DNA of 64,000 bases, from the NCBI GenBank assembly GCA_019695115.1, contig JAIBAP010000001.1:62001-126000 (forward strand), written 5' to 3'. Every line of letters begins with the position of its first letter. The first letter of the stretch is position 1. The translations under genes were made by a program, and so were the position numbers. Under the pieces are notes generated by a model. That model worked only from the letters and a program-made list of their open reading frames with translations. It was not told the DNA's origin and searched no databases. This document shows, one piece after another, positions 7,333 to 19,291 of the stretch. The stretch comes from Caldilineales bacterium (lineage in GTDB: Bacteria > Chloroflexota > Anaerolineae > J102).

Positions 7333-9036
7333 CTACATCACCTCCGGGGCCGACATGCCCATGAGGTCGAGGAGATGGGCCAGGGTGATCTTGAAGGCCT
7401 GGACGAGGGTCAGCCGGGCCAGGGTGATGGCGGCGTCGGCAGGGTCGCCGGAGAGGACGCGGCAGGCGTCGTAGAAGGCGGTGAAGGTCTTGGCCAGGTC
7501 GAGGGCGTAGTGGGGCAGGTGGTGGGGGGCAAGATGGCGCACGGCCTCGGCGATGGTCTCCGGCAGTTGCAGCATCTTGGCGAGCAGCATCTGCTCGGCG
7601 GGGTGAACAAGCAGGGTCAGGTCGGCGCGGCTGAAATCCAGCCCCTGTTCGGCCGCCTTGCGCAGGATGGAGGCGACGCGAGCATGGGCGTATTGCACAT
7701 AGTAGACGGGGTTTTCGCTGCTCTGGGCCACGGCCAGGTCGAGGTCGAAGTCGATGCGGGCCTCGTTGGAGTGGTTGAGGAGGAGGAAGCGGGCGGCGTC
7801 CGGCCCCACCTCGTCCAGCACCTCGCGCATGGTGATGATCTCGCCCTGCCGTTTGGAGATCTTGACCTCGACGCCCCCGCGTTTGAGGGTGACAAGGTCA
7901 TAGATGACGATGGCGAGGCGGCCGGGGTCGAGGCCGAGCGCCTTCATCATCGCCGGCATGCGGGCGGCCTGGTTCTGGTGGTCGACGGCCCAGACATCGA
8001 CGACGCGGTCGAAGCTGCGGGTCACGAGCTTGTGGTAGTGGTAGGCAATGTCGCTGGCGTAGTAGCCCGGTTCGCCGTTGGAGCGGATGAAGACCTCGTC
8101 GCGCTCGCTCTTGGGCAGGTATTTGCTGGCCAGGAACCAAGTGGCGCCCTCTTTCTCGTAGAGATCGCCCTGCTGCCGGAGGATGTCGCCCACCTGTTGA
8201 AAGGTTCCGTCGTCGTAAAGGCTCTGTTCCGAAAACCAGCTGTCGAAGAAGACGGCCATCCGCCCCAGGTCGTCGGCCAACTCGGCCATGACCAGGCTCA
8301 GCCCCAGCCGCCGGAAGATGGGGATGGCTTCGGAGTCGGTGAGGGGCAGAAGGCTGTCGCCAAGCTCGGTCTGGATGGCGCCGGCGTAGTCGATCATGTA
8401 GGCGCCGGGGTAGCCGTCGGCAGGGATGCTGACATCGAGGCCGAACAGCTGCTGGTAGCGCCGCCAGAGGGTGGCGGCGAAGATATCGACTTGCGCCCCG
8501 CGGTCGTTGATGTAGTATTCGCGCTGGACTTCGGCGCCGGCGGCCTCTAGCAGGCGGGCGAGGGTGTCGCCGATGGCGGCATTGCGGGCGCCGCCAAAGT
8601 GGAGGGGGCCGGTGGGGTTGGCGCTGACGAATTCGACCTGCACGCGGGCGGGCGCAGCAACAGCAGGCCGGAACCAGCCGGCCCCGAGCGCGGCGATTTC
8701 ACCGGCCTGCTGGGCCAGCCAGAGCGGGGAGAGGAAGATGTTGACGAAGCCCGGCGCGGCGACCTCGACCCGTTCGATGCAGGGGGACTCCGGCAGCCGG
8801 GCGGCGATGGCGGCGGCGATCTGCACGGGCGTGAGCCGGGCTTTCCCCGCCGCGGTCAGGGCATCGTTGACGGGCCGGGCCAGTTGCAGGGCCAGGGCGC
8901 AGGAGAAATCGCCCTTGTCCGCCTGTTTGGGCCGGGTGACGGCGATGGCGGGCAAAGGCACGGTCGGCAGGTCGCCCGCGCTCTGTGCGGCAGCGACGGC
9001 GCCGGTAATGAGGTCAGCAAGGAGGTCGGGGAGCAT
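7333..9036 (-). CDS. argS: Arginyl-tRNA synthetase
   Basis: Charges tRNA-Arg (567 aa, normal length). An N-terminal Add-domain-like region (about 1-100) precedes the class I catalytic core with SANPTGPLHFGGARNA, which is the HIGH-signature region. Here the signature reads HFGG instead of HVGH. The KMSK equivalent is VKISKRQGE. A C-terminal DALR anticodon-binding domain follows (NPVYYVQYAHARVASIL to LMGMSAPEVM). The frame is open further upstream, but ATG 9036 gives the usual N-terminus. It lies 22 bp after ruvB on the same strand, so the two are probably cotranscribed. Confidence 0.95.
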   Translation of the reverse strand: MLPDLLADLITGAVAAAQSAGDLPTVPLPAIAVTRPKQADKGDFSCALALQLARPVNDALTAAGKARLTPVQIAAAIAARLPESPCIERVEVAAPGFVNIFLSPLWLAQQAGEIAALGAGWFRPAVAAPARVQVEFVSANPTGPLHFGGARNAAIGDTLARLLEAAGAEVQREYYINDRGAQVDIFAATLWRRYQQLFGLDVSIPADGYPGAYMIDYAGAIQTELGDSLLPLTDSEAIPIFRRLGLSLVMAELADDLGRMAVFFDSWFSEQSLYDDGTFQQVGDILRQQGDLYEKEGATWFLASKYLPKSERDEVFIRSNGEPGYYASDIAYHYHKLVTRSFDRVVDVWAVDHQNQAARMPAMMKALGLDPGRLAIVIYDLVTLKRGGVEVKISKRQGEIITMREVLDEVGPDAARFLLLNHSNEARIDFDLDLAVAQSSENPVYYVQYAHARVASILRKAAEQGLDFSRADLTLLVHPAEQMLLAKMLQLPETIAEAVRHLAPHHLPHYALDLAKTFTAFYDACRVLSGDPADAAITLARLTLVQAFKITLAHLLDLMGMSAPEVM

Positions 9037-9058
9037 GGAGACGGCTGGGTGGGCAGGC

Positions 9059-10135
<1,077 letters not shown>

Positions 10136-10304
10136 CGTGGCGGCATTATAGCGCACGAACGAACGACCGCCTAAAGAACTTGTCGTCTCTCGTAGATGGG
10201 AGAATCCAGATGATTGACAAAGTGCATCCGCAGACATAGAATCAGCAGGACGAGTAGGATTCGCTGTCGAATGCGCATGATTCAGACTCCCACAGGTGAG
10301 GCCA

Positions 10305-10544
10305 ATGACCGTACACACGATGGAACTAACTCTCAGTGACGTACTCTTTCGCCGGCTCGAACGAGCCGCACGACCTGCCGGCGTCTCCGTCTCTGAGTTC
10401 GTTGTGCAGATGCTTAGGCGTGCACTTGGCGAGACAACAGTCGCTGAGCTAGAACAACAAGAGATCACCGCCTACAGGCAGTTGCCCGTTGTTGCAGGCG
10501 AGTTCGACGTATGGGAGGACGAACAGGCATGGGGTGAGTCGTGA
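10305..10544 (+). CDS. Ribbon-helix-helix-type antitoxin-like protein
   Basis: A 79 aa protein with [36 protein letters not shown] (two segments), a ribbon-helix-helix pattern, and an acidic C-terminus. ATG 10305 is chosen because AGGTGAGG precedes it; GTG 10296 or ATG 10320 are alternatives. The stop codon overlaps a GTG that begins the remnant of a MazF/PemK-like toxin, the usual antitoxin-toxin arrangement. With its toxin broken, the antitoxin may survive as an orphan regulator or be decaying. Confidence 0.65.
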   Translation: MTVHTMELTLSDVLFRRLERAARPAGVSVSEFVVQMLRRALGETTVAELEQQEITAYRQLPVVAGEFDVWEDEQAWGES

Positions 10545-10674
10545 TTTGCAGACAGTACCCAAAAGGAAGATCGGTCGCTTGATTACCACGCTCACTGATG
10601 AGACGATGAGAAAGGTTGGCGCAGCAGTCTGTTTTGCGCTTGGCATCGATCTTGGGGCTTTGCTTAACGAGTAG
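10541..10674 (+). pseudogene. MazF/PemK-like toxin remnant with internal deletion
   Basis: The GTG at 10541 begins VICRQ, the typical first residues of this toxin family. The frame is then lost within a few codons. In the -1 frame from 10556 on, the sequence VPKRKIGRLITT LTDETMRKV and a following hydrophobic helix up to the TAG at 10672 matches the family C-terminus. About 70 central residues, including the RNA-binding and catalytic strands, are missing, so this cannot be a working RNase. The reading is by family resemblance. Confidence 0.6.
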
Positions 10675-10753
10675 TCTTGGGATTGTGATTAATCGCAGTA
10701 GGAGGTGGGGGCCTGCCCACCGCGCCCACTGCCTGCGCGAACGTAAGATAGAG

Positions 10754-10782
10754 TTGACGCCGGCGGTCAGACGTGGTAAAAA
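10754..10782 (+). promoter_or_regulatory. Candidate promoter of the DksA-like gene
   Basis: TTGACG (10754-10759), 17 bp spacer, TAAAAA (10777-10782), about 100 nt before the ATG at 10887. Between 10675 and 10886 no other gene-like feature is visible. Confidence 0.35.
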
Positions 10783-10886
10783 GGCGCGCCGTTCTTTTCG
10801 GACCACCGAAGGCATTCCACATCGGGAATCCCGCTAACGATATTGCGGCCATCATACTGTCTTCAAGAAAAAGTTACTGTCATCCT

Positions 10887-11303
10887 ATGTCAAATAGCGC
10901 CACTACTACCATCGAACGAGAGCCATTGCTCAACCAACGTGCTGAGTTGATTTCGGACATCCAATTGCTCAAAGAATCGCTCCAGGGCGAGGTCGACGTC
11001 GATCTCGACGAAGGCGATCCTGATGTCATCGAACGAGAGAAGAGCGCCGCCCTGCTTTCGACCCTGGAAGCCAGCCTGGCCTCGGTCGAGGATGCCCTGC
11101 GCGCCATCGACCGCGGCAGCTATGGCGTCTGTGAACGCTGTGGAAAACCGATCCCGCCCGAACGGCTCGAGGTCAAGCCCGACGCCACCATGTGCGTCAG
11201 CTGCCAGACCGAGGTCGAGCGTTTGCAGCGCCGCGGGTTGGTGGCCGCGCAGCGACCGCGTTGGGGTTTGGACGCTGAGCCGGGGCAGCAGGAGGAGGAG
11301 TAA
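10887..11303 (+). CDS. DksA/TraR-type C4 zinc finger protein
   Basis: 138 aa. Residues 1-80 form a long acidic coiled coil (LLNQRAELISDIQLLKESLQ, DVDLDEGDPDVIEREKSAAL). Residues 90-125 hold the zinc finger: YGVCERCGKPIPPERL and TMCVSCQTEVE give a CxxC-x17-CxxC site preceded by the family signature AIDRGSYGVC. DksA/TraR proteins insert the coiled coil into the RNA polymerase secondary channel to modulate initiation, often with ppGpp. The DxxDA tip motif of E. coli DksA is not obvious, so a TraR/YocK-like role is equally possible. The C-terminus is an acidic/Gln tail. Confidence 0.85.
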   Translation: MSNSATTTIEREPLLNQRAELISDIQLLKESLQGEVDVDLDEGDPDVIEREKSAALLSTLEASLASVEDALRAIDRGSYGVCERCGKPIPPERLEVKPDATMCVSCQTEVERLQRRGLVAAQRPRWGLDAEPGQQEEE

Positions 11304-11325
11304 GCCATCGCTGTCCACAAGCCAA

Positions 11326-11365
11326 GAGAGGAGGCGAGCGCCCACAAGGGCTTTCGCCTCCTCTC
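11326..11365 (+). terminator. Large GC-rich hairpin after the DksA-like gene
   Basis: GAGAGGAGGCGA (11326-11337) pairs with TCGCCTCCTCTC (11354-11365), and an inner GCCC-ACAA-GGGC extends the stem. No real T-run follows, so it is a terminator-like or mRNA-protective hairpin. Confidence 0.6.
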
Positions 11366-11541
11366 CCGCTTTCGGCGGCAGGGCAAGAAGGCGGCGCGGG
11401 TAAGAGCGGCGGCGGCTGGCAACATCTAGGCAAGTAGCTCAACACCGAAACCCTTGTCGGGTCGTGGAATGCTTCACACCAGCAAGGACTTGAATGGTGT
11501 TCGCCCGGATCCCCCATATGATAGTCGGAAGCGCAGACGTC

Positions 11542-11550
11542 TGCTATAAT
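11542..11550 (+). promoter_or_regulatory. Extended -10 promoter of ftsH
   Basis: TGCTATAAT is a perfect extended -10 (TGnTATAAT) about 56 nt before the ftsH start; the -35 area matches poorly. The rest of the 302 bp gap 11304-11605 holds only the hairpin at 11326-11365 and nothing gene-like. Confidence 0.65.
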
Positions 11551-11605
11551 ACAGCGCATCCGCTGTTCCCGACCGGGATCCGCATCCCGCCCTTGGAGAT
11601 TCTTC

Positions 11606-13555
<1,950 letters not shown>

Positions 13556-13580
13556 GCGCCGCACCTGCGGCCAGACGAGG

Positions 13581-13647
13581 GACGAAAGACGATGGACCAA
13601 GCGTCTCGTTTGAAGGGAGGAATCGCTTTCGTCTATCGTCTTTCGTC
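13581..13647. terminator. Inverted repeat between convergent ftsH and aldehyde dehydrogenase genes
   Basis: GACGAAAGACGAT (13581-13593) and ATCGTCTTTCGTC (13635-13647) form a perfect 13 bp stem with a 41 nt loop. The position between two convergent genes fits a bidirectional stop or mRNA-end hairpin. Confidence 0.55.
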
Positions 13648-13687
13648 ACACCAGAAGTGCAACCCAGGTTTTCGAACTGACCTCGGT

Positions 13688-15211
13688 TTAGTCGCCAAAC
13701 TTGATCCCCTGGGCCAGGGGAAGCTGGGTGGACCAATTGATGGTGTTGGTCTGGCGGCGCATGTAGGCTTTCCAGGCGTCGGAGCCGGATTCGCGGCCCC
13801 CGCCCGTCTCCTTCTCGCCGCCAAAGGCGCCGCCGATCTCGGCGCCGGAGGTGCCGATGTTGACGTTGGCGATGCCGCAGTCCGAGCCGGTGGCGGCCAG
13901 GAAGCGTTCCAACGTGCGCATGCTGTCAGTGAAGATGGCGCTGGATAGCCCCTGGGGGACGCCGTTATGCAGGTCGATGGCCTCGTCCAGGCTCTCGTAC
14001 GCCAACAAATAGAGGATGGGGGCGAAGGTTTCCTGCTTGACGATTTCTGTCTGGCCGGGCATACGGACGATGGTGGGTTCGACGAAGTTGGGGCCGAGGT
14101 CGGGGAGCATGTGGCCGCCGCAGACGACGGCGCCGCCCTGGGCTTTGGCCTTGTCGAGGGCATCGAGCATGTCTTCCACTGCTTTTCCATCCACCAGCGG
14201 CCCCATCAGCGTGCCCTCGGCCAGAGGGTCGCCGATGCGCACCTGGCTGTAGGCTCGCACCAGGCGGGCTTCGAGTTCGGCGGCGATGTCTTTGTGGGCG
14301 ATGATGCGGCGGGTGGAGGTGCAGCGCTGGCCGGCGGTGCCGACGGCGCCGAAGAGGATGGCGCGCGTGGCCATGTCCAGGTCGGCGTCAGCGGCGACGA
14401 TGATGCCGTTGTTGCCACCGAGTTCGAGGATGGAGCGGCCAAAACGCCCGGCCACGGCCTCGGCCACGCGCTTGCCCACGCCGGTCGAGCCGGTGAAGGA
14501 GATGAGGGGCAGGCGGTGGTCGTTGAGCATCTGCTCACCCACATCGCGGCCCGAACCGATGGCCAGGGTGAAGATGCCGCTAAGGCCGTGGTCGGCCATC
14601 ACCCGGTTGGCGATGTGCTGGACGGCGATGGCAGTGAGAGGGGTGCTGGACGAGGGTTTCCAGACCACAGTGTCGCCGCAAACGGCAGCGAGGGTGCTGT
14701 TCCAGGCCCAGACGGCGGTGGGGAAGTTGAAGGAGGTGATGAGACCGAGGACGCCGAGGGGATGCCACTGTTCGTACATCCGGTGTTGGGGGCGCTCGGA
14801 GTGCATGCTCAGGCCGTAGAGCTGGCGGGAGAGGCCGACGGCGAAATCGGCGATGTCGATCATCTCCTGGACTTCACCCAGGCCCTCGGCCCGGATCTTG
14901 CCCATTTCCAGCGTGACCAGCTCGCCCAGCGGTTCTTTCATCTCGCGCAGGGCGTTGCCCAGGTCGCGCACGACTTCGCCGCGCTTGGGCGCCGGCGCGC
15001 TGCGCCAAGTCAGAAAAGCCTGATGCGCGGCGGAAACGACGGTTTCGTAGGTCGCGGGCGTGGCCTGGACGATGCTGGCGATGGCGGCGTTGGTGGTGGG
15101 GTTGTAGGAGACGAGTTGTTTGCCCCTGGGGTCGGCGATCCAGCCGTCGGGGCCGGTGCAGGCGCCGGGGTTGGTTTCCTGGAGGCCGAGTTGGGTCAAG
15201 AGTGCTTTCAT
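13688..15211 (-). CDS. NAD(P)-dependent aldehyde dehydrogenase, ALDH7 (antiquitin/AmaB) type
   Basis: 507 aa, full length. Catalytic Cys297 lies in GTAGQRCTSTRR and the general base Glu263 in ILELGGNNG; the cofactor-binding region shows ISFTGSTGVGKRV and the conserved SFNFPTAVWAWN. The QRCTSTRR form and SGAEIGGAFGGEKETGGGRE are characteristic of the ALDH7 branch, which oxidises alpha-aminoadipic semialdehyde/piperideine-6-carboxylate in lysine breakdown. No other lysine-catabolic gene is next to it, so the substrate is a family-level inference. A pair of palindromes sits directly upstream. Confidence 0.9.
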   Translation of the reverse strand: MKALLTQLGLQETNPGACTGPDGWIADPRGKQLVSYNPTTNAAIASIVQATPATYETVVSAAHQAFLTWRSAPAPKRGEVVRDLGNALREMKEPLGELVTLEMGKIRAEGLGEVQEMIDIADFAVGLSRQLYGLSMHSERPQHRMYEQWHPLGVLGLITSFNFPTAVWAWNSTLAAVCGDTVVWKPSSSTPLTAIAVQHIANRVMADHGLSGIFTLAIGSGRDVGEQMLNDHRLPLISFTGSTGVGKRVAEAVAGRFGRSILELGGNNGIIVAADADLDMATRAILFGAVGTAGQRCTSTRRIIAHKDIAAELEARLVRAYSQVRIGDPLAEGTLMGPLVDGKAVEDMLDALDKAKAQGGAVVCGGHMLPDLGPNFVEPTIVRMPGQTEIVKQETFAPILYLLAYESLDEAIDLHNGVPQGLSSAIFTDSMRTLERFLAATGSDCGIANVNIGTSGAEIGGAFGGEKETGGGRESGSDAWKAYMRRQTNTINWSTQLPLAQGIKFGD

Positions 15212-15235
15212 GTCGAGAGTTCCTCTGAGGTAACA

Positions 15236-15310
15236 AGGTGCGACGCACTTGGGAAGTGCGTCGCACCTGGTGGTGGCGAAGTGCGACGCACTTGGGAAGT
15301 GCGTCGCACT
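15236..15310. repeat. Two tandem palindromes built on GTGCGACGCACTT
   Basis: 15236-15268 is AGGTGCGACGCACTT-GGG-AAGTGCGTCGCACCT, a perfect 15 bp inverted repeat with a 3 nt loop. 15280-15310 is a second copy with 14 bp arms and the same GGG loop. The same arm recurs at 42175 and 42243. They lie upstream of the aldehyde dehydrogenase start. The remainder of 15311-15473 has no gene. Confidence 0.9.
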
Positions 15311-15375
15311 GCTGAGTTTATCACAAGCCCTGATAAGCCCCTAGCCTGATTCGTATTCTCAAAGCTATCTGGTTT

Positions 15376-15403
15376 TTGATGGACACCGCCACGGCATTAC
15401 ACT
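15376..15403 (+). promoter_or_regulatory. Weak candidate promoter of the kinase-GNAT pair
   Basis: TTGATG (15376-15381), 16 bp spacer, TACACT (15398-15403), about 70 nt before the ATG at 15474. Each box matches consensus at four of six positions. Confidence 0.35.
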
Positions 15404-15473
15404 TTCCGCCCGTCCATGCCACCAACAGCATCGAATCCATCACACCCAACCTTGACTTTGACAGCCATCGCCG

Positions 15474-16154
15474 ATGAAACGCTCTGACTTGATCGAGAAA
15501 CTGGTCGAGCGAATCGCCCAGGTCGACTGTCCTCACCCCGTCCGCGTCGCCATCGACGGCGTCGATGGCGTGGGCAAGACGAGCCTGGCCGATGAATTGG
15601 CCCCGGCAGTGCACAAGCTCGGCCGGCCCGTGATCCGCGCCTCTGGCGATGGCTTTCATCATCCCCGTCATGTGCGCTACAGCCGTGGTCGCGATTCAGC
15701 CGAGGGCTACTTTTTGGACTCGTTCGACCATACCGCGCTCATATCCGTCCTGCTGGCGCCGCTCGGGCCCGGCGGCACGCGCCTTTACCGGCGCGCAGTC
15801 TTCGACTACCGAAGCGACTCGGAAGTGATGACGCCTTACGAGCAAGCAAGCCCCGACGCCGTCCTGCTCTTCGACGGCATCTTTCTGCACCGCCCGGAAG
15901 TGCTCCCATATTGGGATCTCAGCATCTTCCTGGATGCGCCCTTCGAGGTCACGGTGGCGCGCATGGCTGCTCGTGATGGGGGTTCGCCAGACGCGCAGGC
16001 GGCCGAGAACCGGCGCTATGTCGAAGGCCAGCAAATCTATCTGCGGACTTGCGAACCAAAGAGGGCAGCGACGATCATGATCGACAACGAACTTCTGGCG
16101 TCGCCTGAGATCCTCCGCTGGCAGGCCTTGCAGCAGGACGAACAGTTGCCATGA
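15474..16154 (+). CDS. Uridine kinase-like P-loop NTPase
   Basis: 226 aa. A P-loop VAIDGVDGVGKTSLADELA lies at about 24-42, followed by the substrate-site motif SGDGFHHPRHVRYSRGRDS and LFDGIFLHRPEVLPYWDLSIFLD. This is the pattern of uridine kinase-like proteins of the UDK/PRK superfamily that phosphorylate a small alcohol. The final ATGA overlaps the start of the following acetyltransferase by 4 nt. The phosphate acceptor is not identifiable. Confidence 0.8.
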   Translation: MKRSDLIEKLVERIAQVDCPHPVRVAIDGVDGVGKTSLADELAPAVHKLGRPVIRASGDGFHHPRHVRYSRGRDSAEGYFLDSFDHTALISVLLAPLGPGGTRLYRRAVFDYRSDSEVMTPYEQASPDAVLLFDGIFLHRPEVLPYWDLSIFLDAPFEVTVARMAARDGGSPDAQAAENRRYVEGQQIYLRTCEPKRAATIMIDNELLASPEILRWQALQQDEQLP

Positions 16155-16672
16155 GCGCCGCCCCTGCGGTTCGACCCTTCGCCCCACATGAATGGTCAAT
16201 CTACAGAGAACTACGCCTGCGCGCCCTGGCCGATGCACCCGACGCCTTCGGCAGCACGCTGGCCGCCGAGCAGGAGCGGGCGGACGAAGATTGGGCGGGC
16301 CGGCTGGCAGCGGCGGACGAGTCGGGCCGGGATTTACCGCTGGTGGCGGAGATGGATGGCGAGCCGGTTGGGCTGGGCTGGGGGCGCATCGAAGCGGACC
16401 ATCTCGGCGTGGCGCATCTGTACCAGATGTGGGTGGCGCCGGGCAGCCGGAATCTGGGGGTCGGGCGGATGCTGCTCGAAGCGGTCATCGCCTGGGCGAA
16501 GGAGAAGAACGCCCGTTATCTCGACCTGGGCGTGACGTATCGGGAGAGTTCGGCGATGCGGCTGTACCGGCGCGCAGGCTTCGAGCCGGCTGGAGACCCC
16601 GAACCGCTGCGACCGGGGTCGAAATGGTTGTTCCTACCGATGCGGCTCGACTTGCGAAGCGACACAAGCTAA
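16151..16672 (+). CDS. GNAT-family N-acetyltransferase
   Basis: 173 aa single GNAT domain. The acetyl-CoA binding motif A is LYQMWVAPGSRNLGVGRMLLEAV (split here as LYQMWVAPGS and RNLGVGRMLLEAV), and motif B follows in YRESSAMRLYRRAGFEPAG. It starts inside the stop of the uridine-kinase-like gene (ATGA overlap), so the two are cotranslated. The acceptor is unknown. Confidence 0.88.
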   Translation: MSAAPAVRPFAPHEWSIYRELRLRALADAPDAFGSTLAAEQERADEDWAGRLAAADESGRDLPLVAEMDGEPVGLGWGRIEADHLGVAHLYQMWVAPGSRNLGVGRMLLEAVIAWAKEKNARYLDLGVTYRESSAMRLYRRAGFEPAGDPEPLRPGSKWLFLPMRLDLRSDTS

Positions 16673-16705
16673 CAGCCATATCATGCAGCTCAAGCCGGCC
16701 AAGGA

Positions 16706-16734
16706 TTGACCATTGATCTTCGAGAGTTTATACT
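16706..16734 (+). promoter_or_regulatory. Promoter of the DUF4160/DUF2442 pair
   Basis: TTGACC (16706-16711), 17 bp, TATACT (16729-16734): each box differs from consensus at one base. The expected start point is about 16741, and GGAGGA precedes the ATG at 16757. Confidence 0.75.
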
Positions 16735-16756
16735 TCAGATCAGTCTGGAGGACGCT

Positions 16757-17023
16757 ATGCCCACGATCTCGATGTTCTACGGCATCATCATTCGCATGTA
16801 CTATGCCCCAGGTGAGCACAATCCCCCCCATTTCCACGCCTATTACAACGATTATACGGCAACGATTGCTCTGGATACGCTAGAGACCCTGGAAGGTGAG
16901 CTACCCAGGAAGCAGTTGCGACTCGTTCAGGCTTGGGCGGAGTTGCGCATCGATGAATTATGGGGTGATTGGAAGCTGGCAATGAACGGTGAAACACTTT
17001 ACAAAATCGCGCCATTGCAATAA
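16757..17023 (+). CDS. DUF4160 family protein
   Basis: 88 aa. The start MPTISMFYGIIIRMYY and the motif HNPPHFHAYYNDYTATI are diagnostic of DUF4160. The His-rich HNPPHFHA is the conserved core. It is the first gene of a two-gene unit with a DUF2442 protein 15 bp downstream. Such pairs recur in many bacteria and behave as candidate toxin-antitoxin-type modules, but no biochemical role is asserted here. Base composition is visibly AT-richer than the surroundings, which suggests transfer. Confidence 0.88.
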   Translation: MPTISMFYGIIIRMYYAPGEHNPPHFHAYYNDYTATIALDTLETLEGELPRKQLRLVQAWAELRIDELWGDWKLAMNGETLYKIAPLQ

Positions 17024-17038
17024 AAGGAGTTATTTTTC

Positions 17039-17311
17039 ATGTATACGAGTGTTATCGCTGTTCATGCAACTGATGATCATACGTTGATCTTGACATTCAA
17101 GAACAACGAACGTCGCATTTTCGACATTTCACCCTACTTGAATATCGGGCGTTTTCGTGAGCTACAAGATCTCAGGGCTTTCAAGCAAGTCAGTGTTTCG
17201 TTCGATACGGTAGAATGGGAGAACGAACTGGATATCGATCCAGAGTTTCTTTATGCCAGAAGCAAGGCAATCGACGACGGAAGCGCCATTTCCGTTTCGC
17301 CATTAGACTGA
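17039..17311 (+). CDS. DUF2442 family protein
   Basis: 90 aa, small beta-rich domain with LILTFKNNERRIFDISPYL and VEWENELDIDPEFLYARS, typical of DUF2442 proteins. AAGGAG lies 10 nt before the ATG. Partner of the upstream DUF4160 gene; both share low GC compared with their neighbours. Function unknown. Confidence 0.88.
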   Translation: MYTSVIAVHATDDHTLILTFKNNERRIFDISPYLNIGRFRELQDLRAFKQVSVSFDTVEWENELDIDPEFLYARSKAIDDGSAISVSPLD

Positions 17312-17327
17312 GCAAAAGCGAAGTCCA

Positions 17328-17711
17328 ATGGCGGCACAGTCGCTCATCGATACGATAGCCGATCGGATCGCAGGTGTGGGCGGAGTCAGTGCGGTGGTGT
17401 TGGGCGGGTCGAGGGCGCGGGGGACGCACACGCCCGGCTCCGACATCGACCTCGGCATCTACTATCACCCCGACCGCCCGCTCGATTTGCAGGTCCTTGC
17501 GCAGCTCGCCACAGAACAAGTAGTGATCGTGCTCCAGCGACCAGTCTTCGGGAGCATCGATGGCTCCGGCCAGGGCTTCGAGCACCTGCCAGGCATCGAG
17601 GTCGGCGGCTGGCTCGGCCTGAATAGTAATCCGGTAGCGTTTATCCTTCTCGAGGGCGATTGCTGTTTCAGGATACAAGGCCCGGCCATTGTAAACAGCG
17701 GAAAAGTCTGA
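17328..17711 (+). pseudogene. Truncated nucleotidyltransferase-domain gene
   Basis: Residues 1-60 are a clear minimal nucleotidyltransferase (AVVLGGSRARGTHTPGSDID, then LGIYYHPDRPLDLQVL), with the GGS and DxD active-site motifs. From about nt 17510 onward the frame stays open but the sequence is the antisense of an antitoxin-like gene (next entry), so the remaining 60 codons are not native. The normal protein would be more than 200 aa with C-terminal helices. I call it a 3'-truncated remnant fused to unrelated DNA. Confidence 0.65.
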
Positions 17712-17716
17712 AGCAT
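17505..17716 (-). pseudogene. Frameshifted AF2212-like antitoxin remnant
   Basis: On the minus strand, ATG 17716 starts MLQTF. A one-base frame change then gives AVYNGRALYPETAIALEKDK and RYRITIQ, DAWQVLEALAGAIDAPEDWS, LEHDHYLF. This is the layout of AF2212-like/DUF104 antitoxins, whose C-terminus is typically AxDWAxEHDHYLYG. The match ends at about 17510 where the nucleotidyltransferase remnant of the opposite strand begins. No intact toxin lies next to it. Confidence 0.6.
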
Positions 17717-17943
17717 GGGTTTGGCTCCGGTAGAAATGACCTGATCGAACCCTATCATACTACAATGCCGTCCACCAGGCAGTGCAACTCCGCGTTTCCC
17801 TATCCGCGCCCACAGACGTAAGGCTTTCGTGAACACAGCCTGGGCGGTATTTGAGACCGCGCGGCCATTTGACCACACCCCACCCCGGCATTAGAATGGG
17901 ACATTATCGCTCCCATCCCTTTCACCCACACTCGGAGGTCAAC

Positions 17944-18936
<993 letters not shown>

Positions 18937-18937
18937 G

Positions 18938-19219
18938 ATGCCCGCACACCCCTCGCCCAAATTCTACCTGGGCGCCATCACCATCCTGCAAGACGCCGAG
19001 GCCGCCCTGCGGCTGACAGGCGAACCGGCGGCGGCCTACCTGTACGAGCACGCCTACAACACCGCCGACGACGCCATCGACCCCGACCAGCCGGTGGTCA
19101 ACGCCTACACCCTGCCCAACGGCGTACAACTCATCGTCATCACCGACCGCACCCGCACCCAGACCGTAGTCCTGACCCCCCGCGACCGTCCCACCACTCC
19201 AAACCCTCAAGCTTTCTGA
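18938..19219 (+). CDS. Hypothetical protein
   Basis: 93 aa, starting 2 nt after the stop of the oxidoreductase. It contains FYLGAITILQDAEAALRLTG and a short beta-like segment LPNGVQLIVITDRTRTQTVV. No family recognised. Its stop codon lies in the loop of the terminator hairpin at 19201-19233, which supports it being the last gene of the unit. Confidence 0.5.
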   Translation: MPAHPSPKFYLGAITILQDAEAALRLTGEPAAAYLYEHAYNTADDAIDPDQPVVNAYTLPNGVQLIVITDRTRTQTVVLTPRDRPTTPNPQAF

Positions 19220-19233
19220 AACCTTGAGGGTTT
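19201..19233 (+). terminator. Hairpin terminator after the oxidoreductase unit
   Basis: AAACCCTCAAG (19201-19211) pairs with CTTGAGGGTTT (19223-19233), an 11 bp stem with an 11 nt loop, ending in TTT. The stop codon of the preceding gene is inside the loop. Confidence 0.7.
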
Positions 19234-19291
19234 GCCAGCACCCAACCCTTTCCCTTCCCCCGCACCTCTTTCAAGGAGAAAAAGACGACAA

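Noticed and set aside
10136-10468. Extended RuvB reaching to 10468
   Set aside because: The extension has no RuvB similarity, spans the divergent antitoxin gene and contains a TATAAT in front of ATG 10135.
17190-17678. Intact minus-strand gene of 162 residues
   Set aside because: Only about 65 residues look like an antitoxin; the rest is antisense of the nucleotidyltransferase and DUF2442 genes, and the native start is in another frame.
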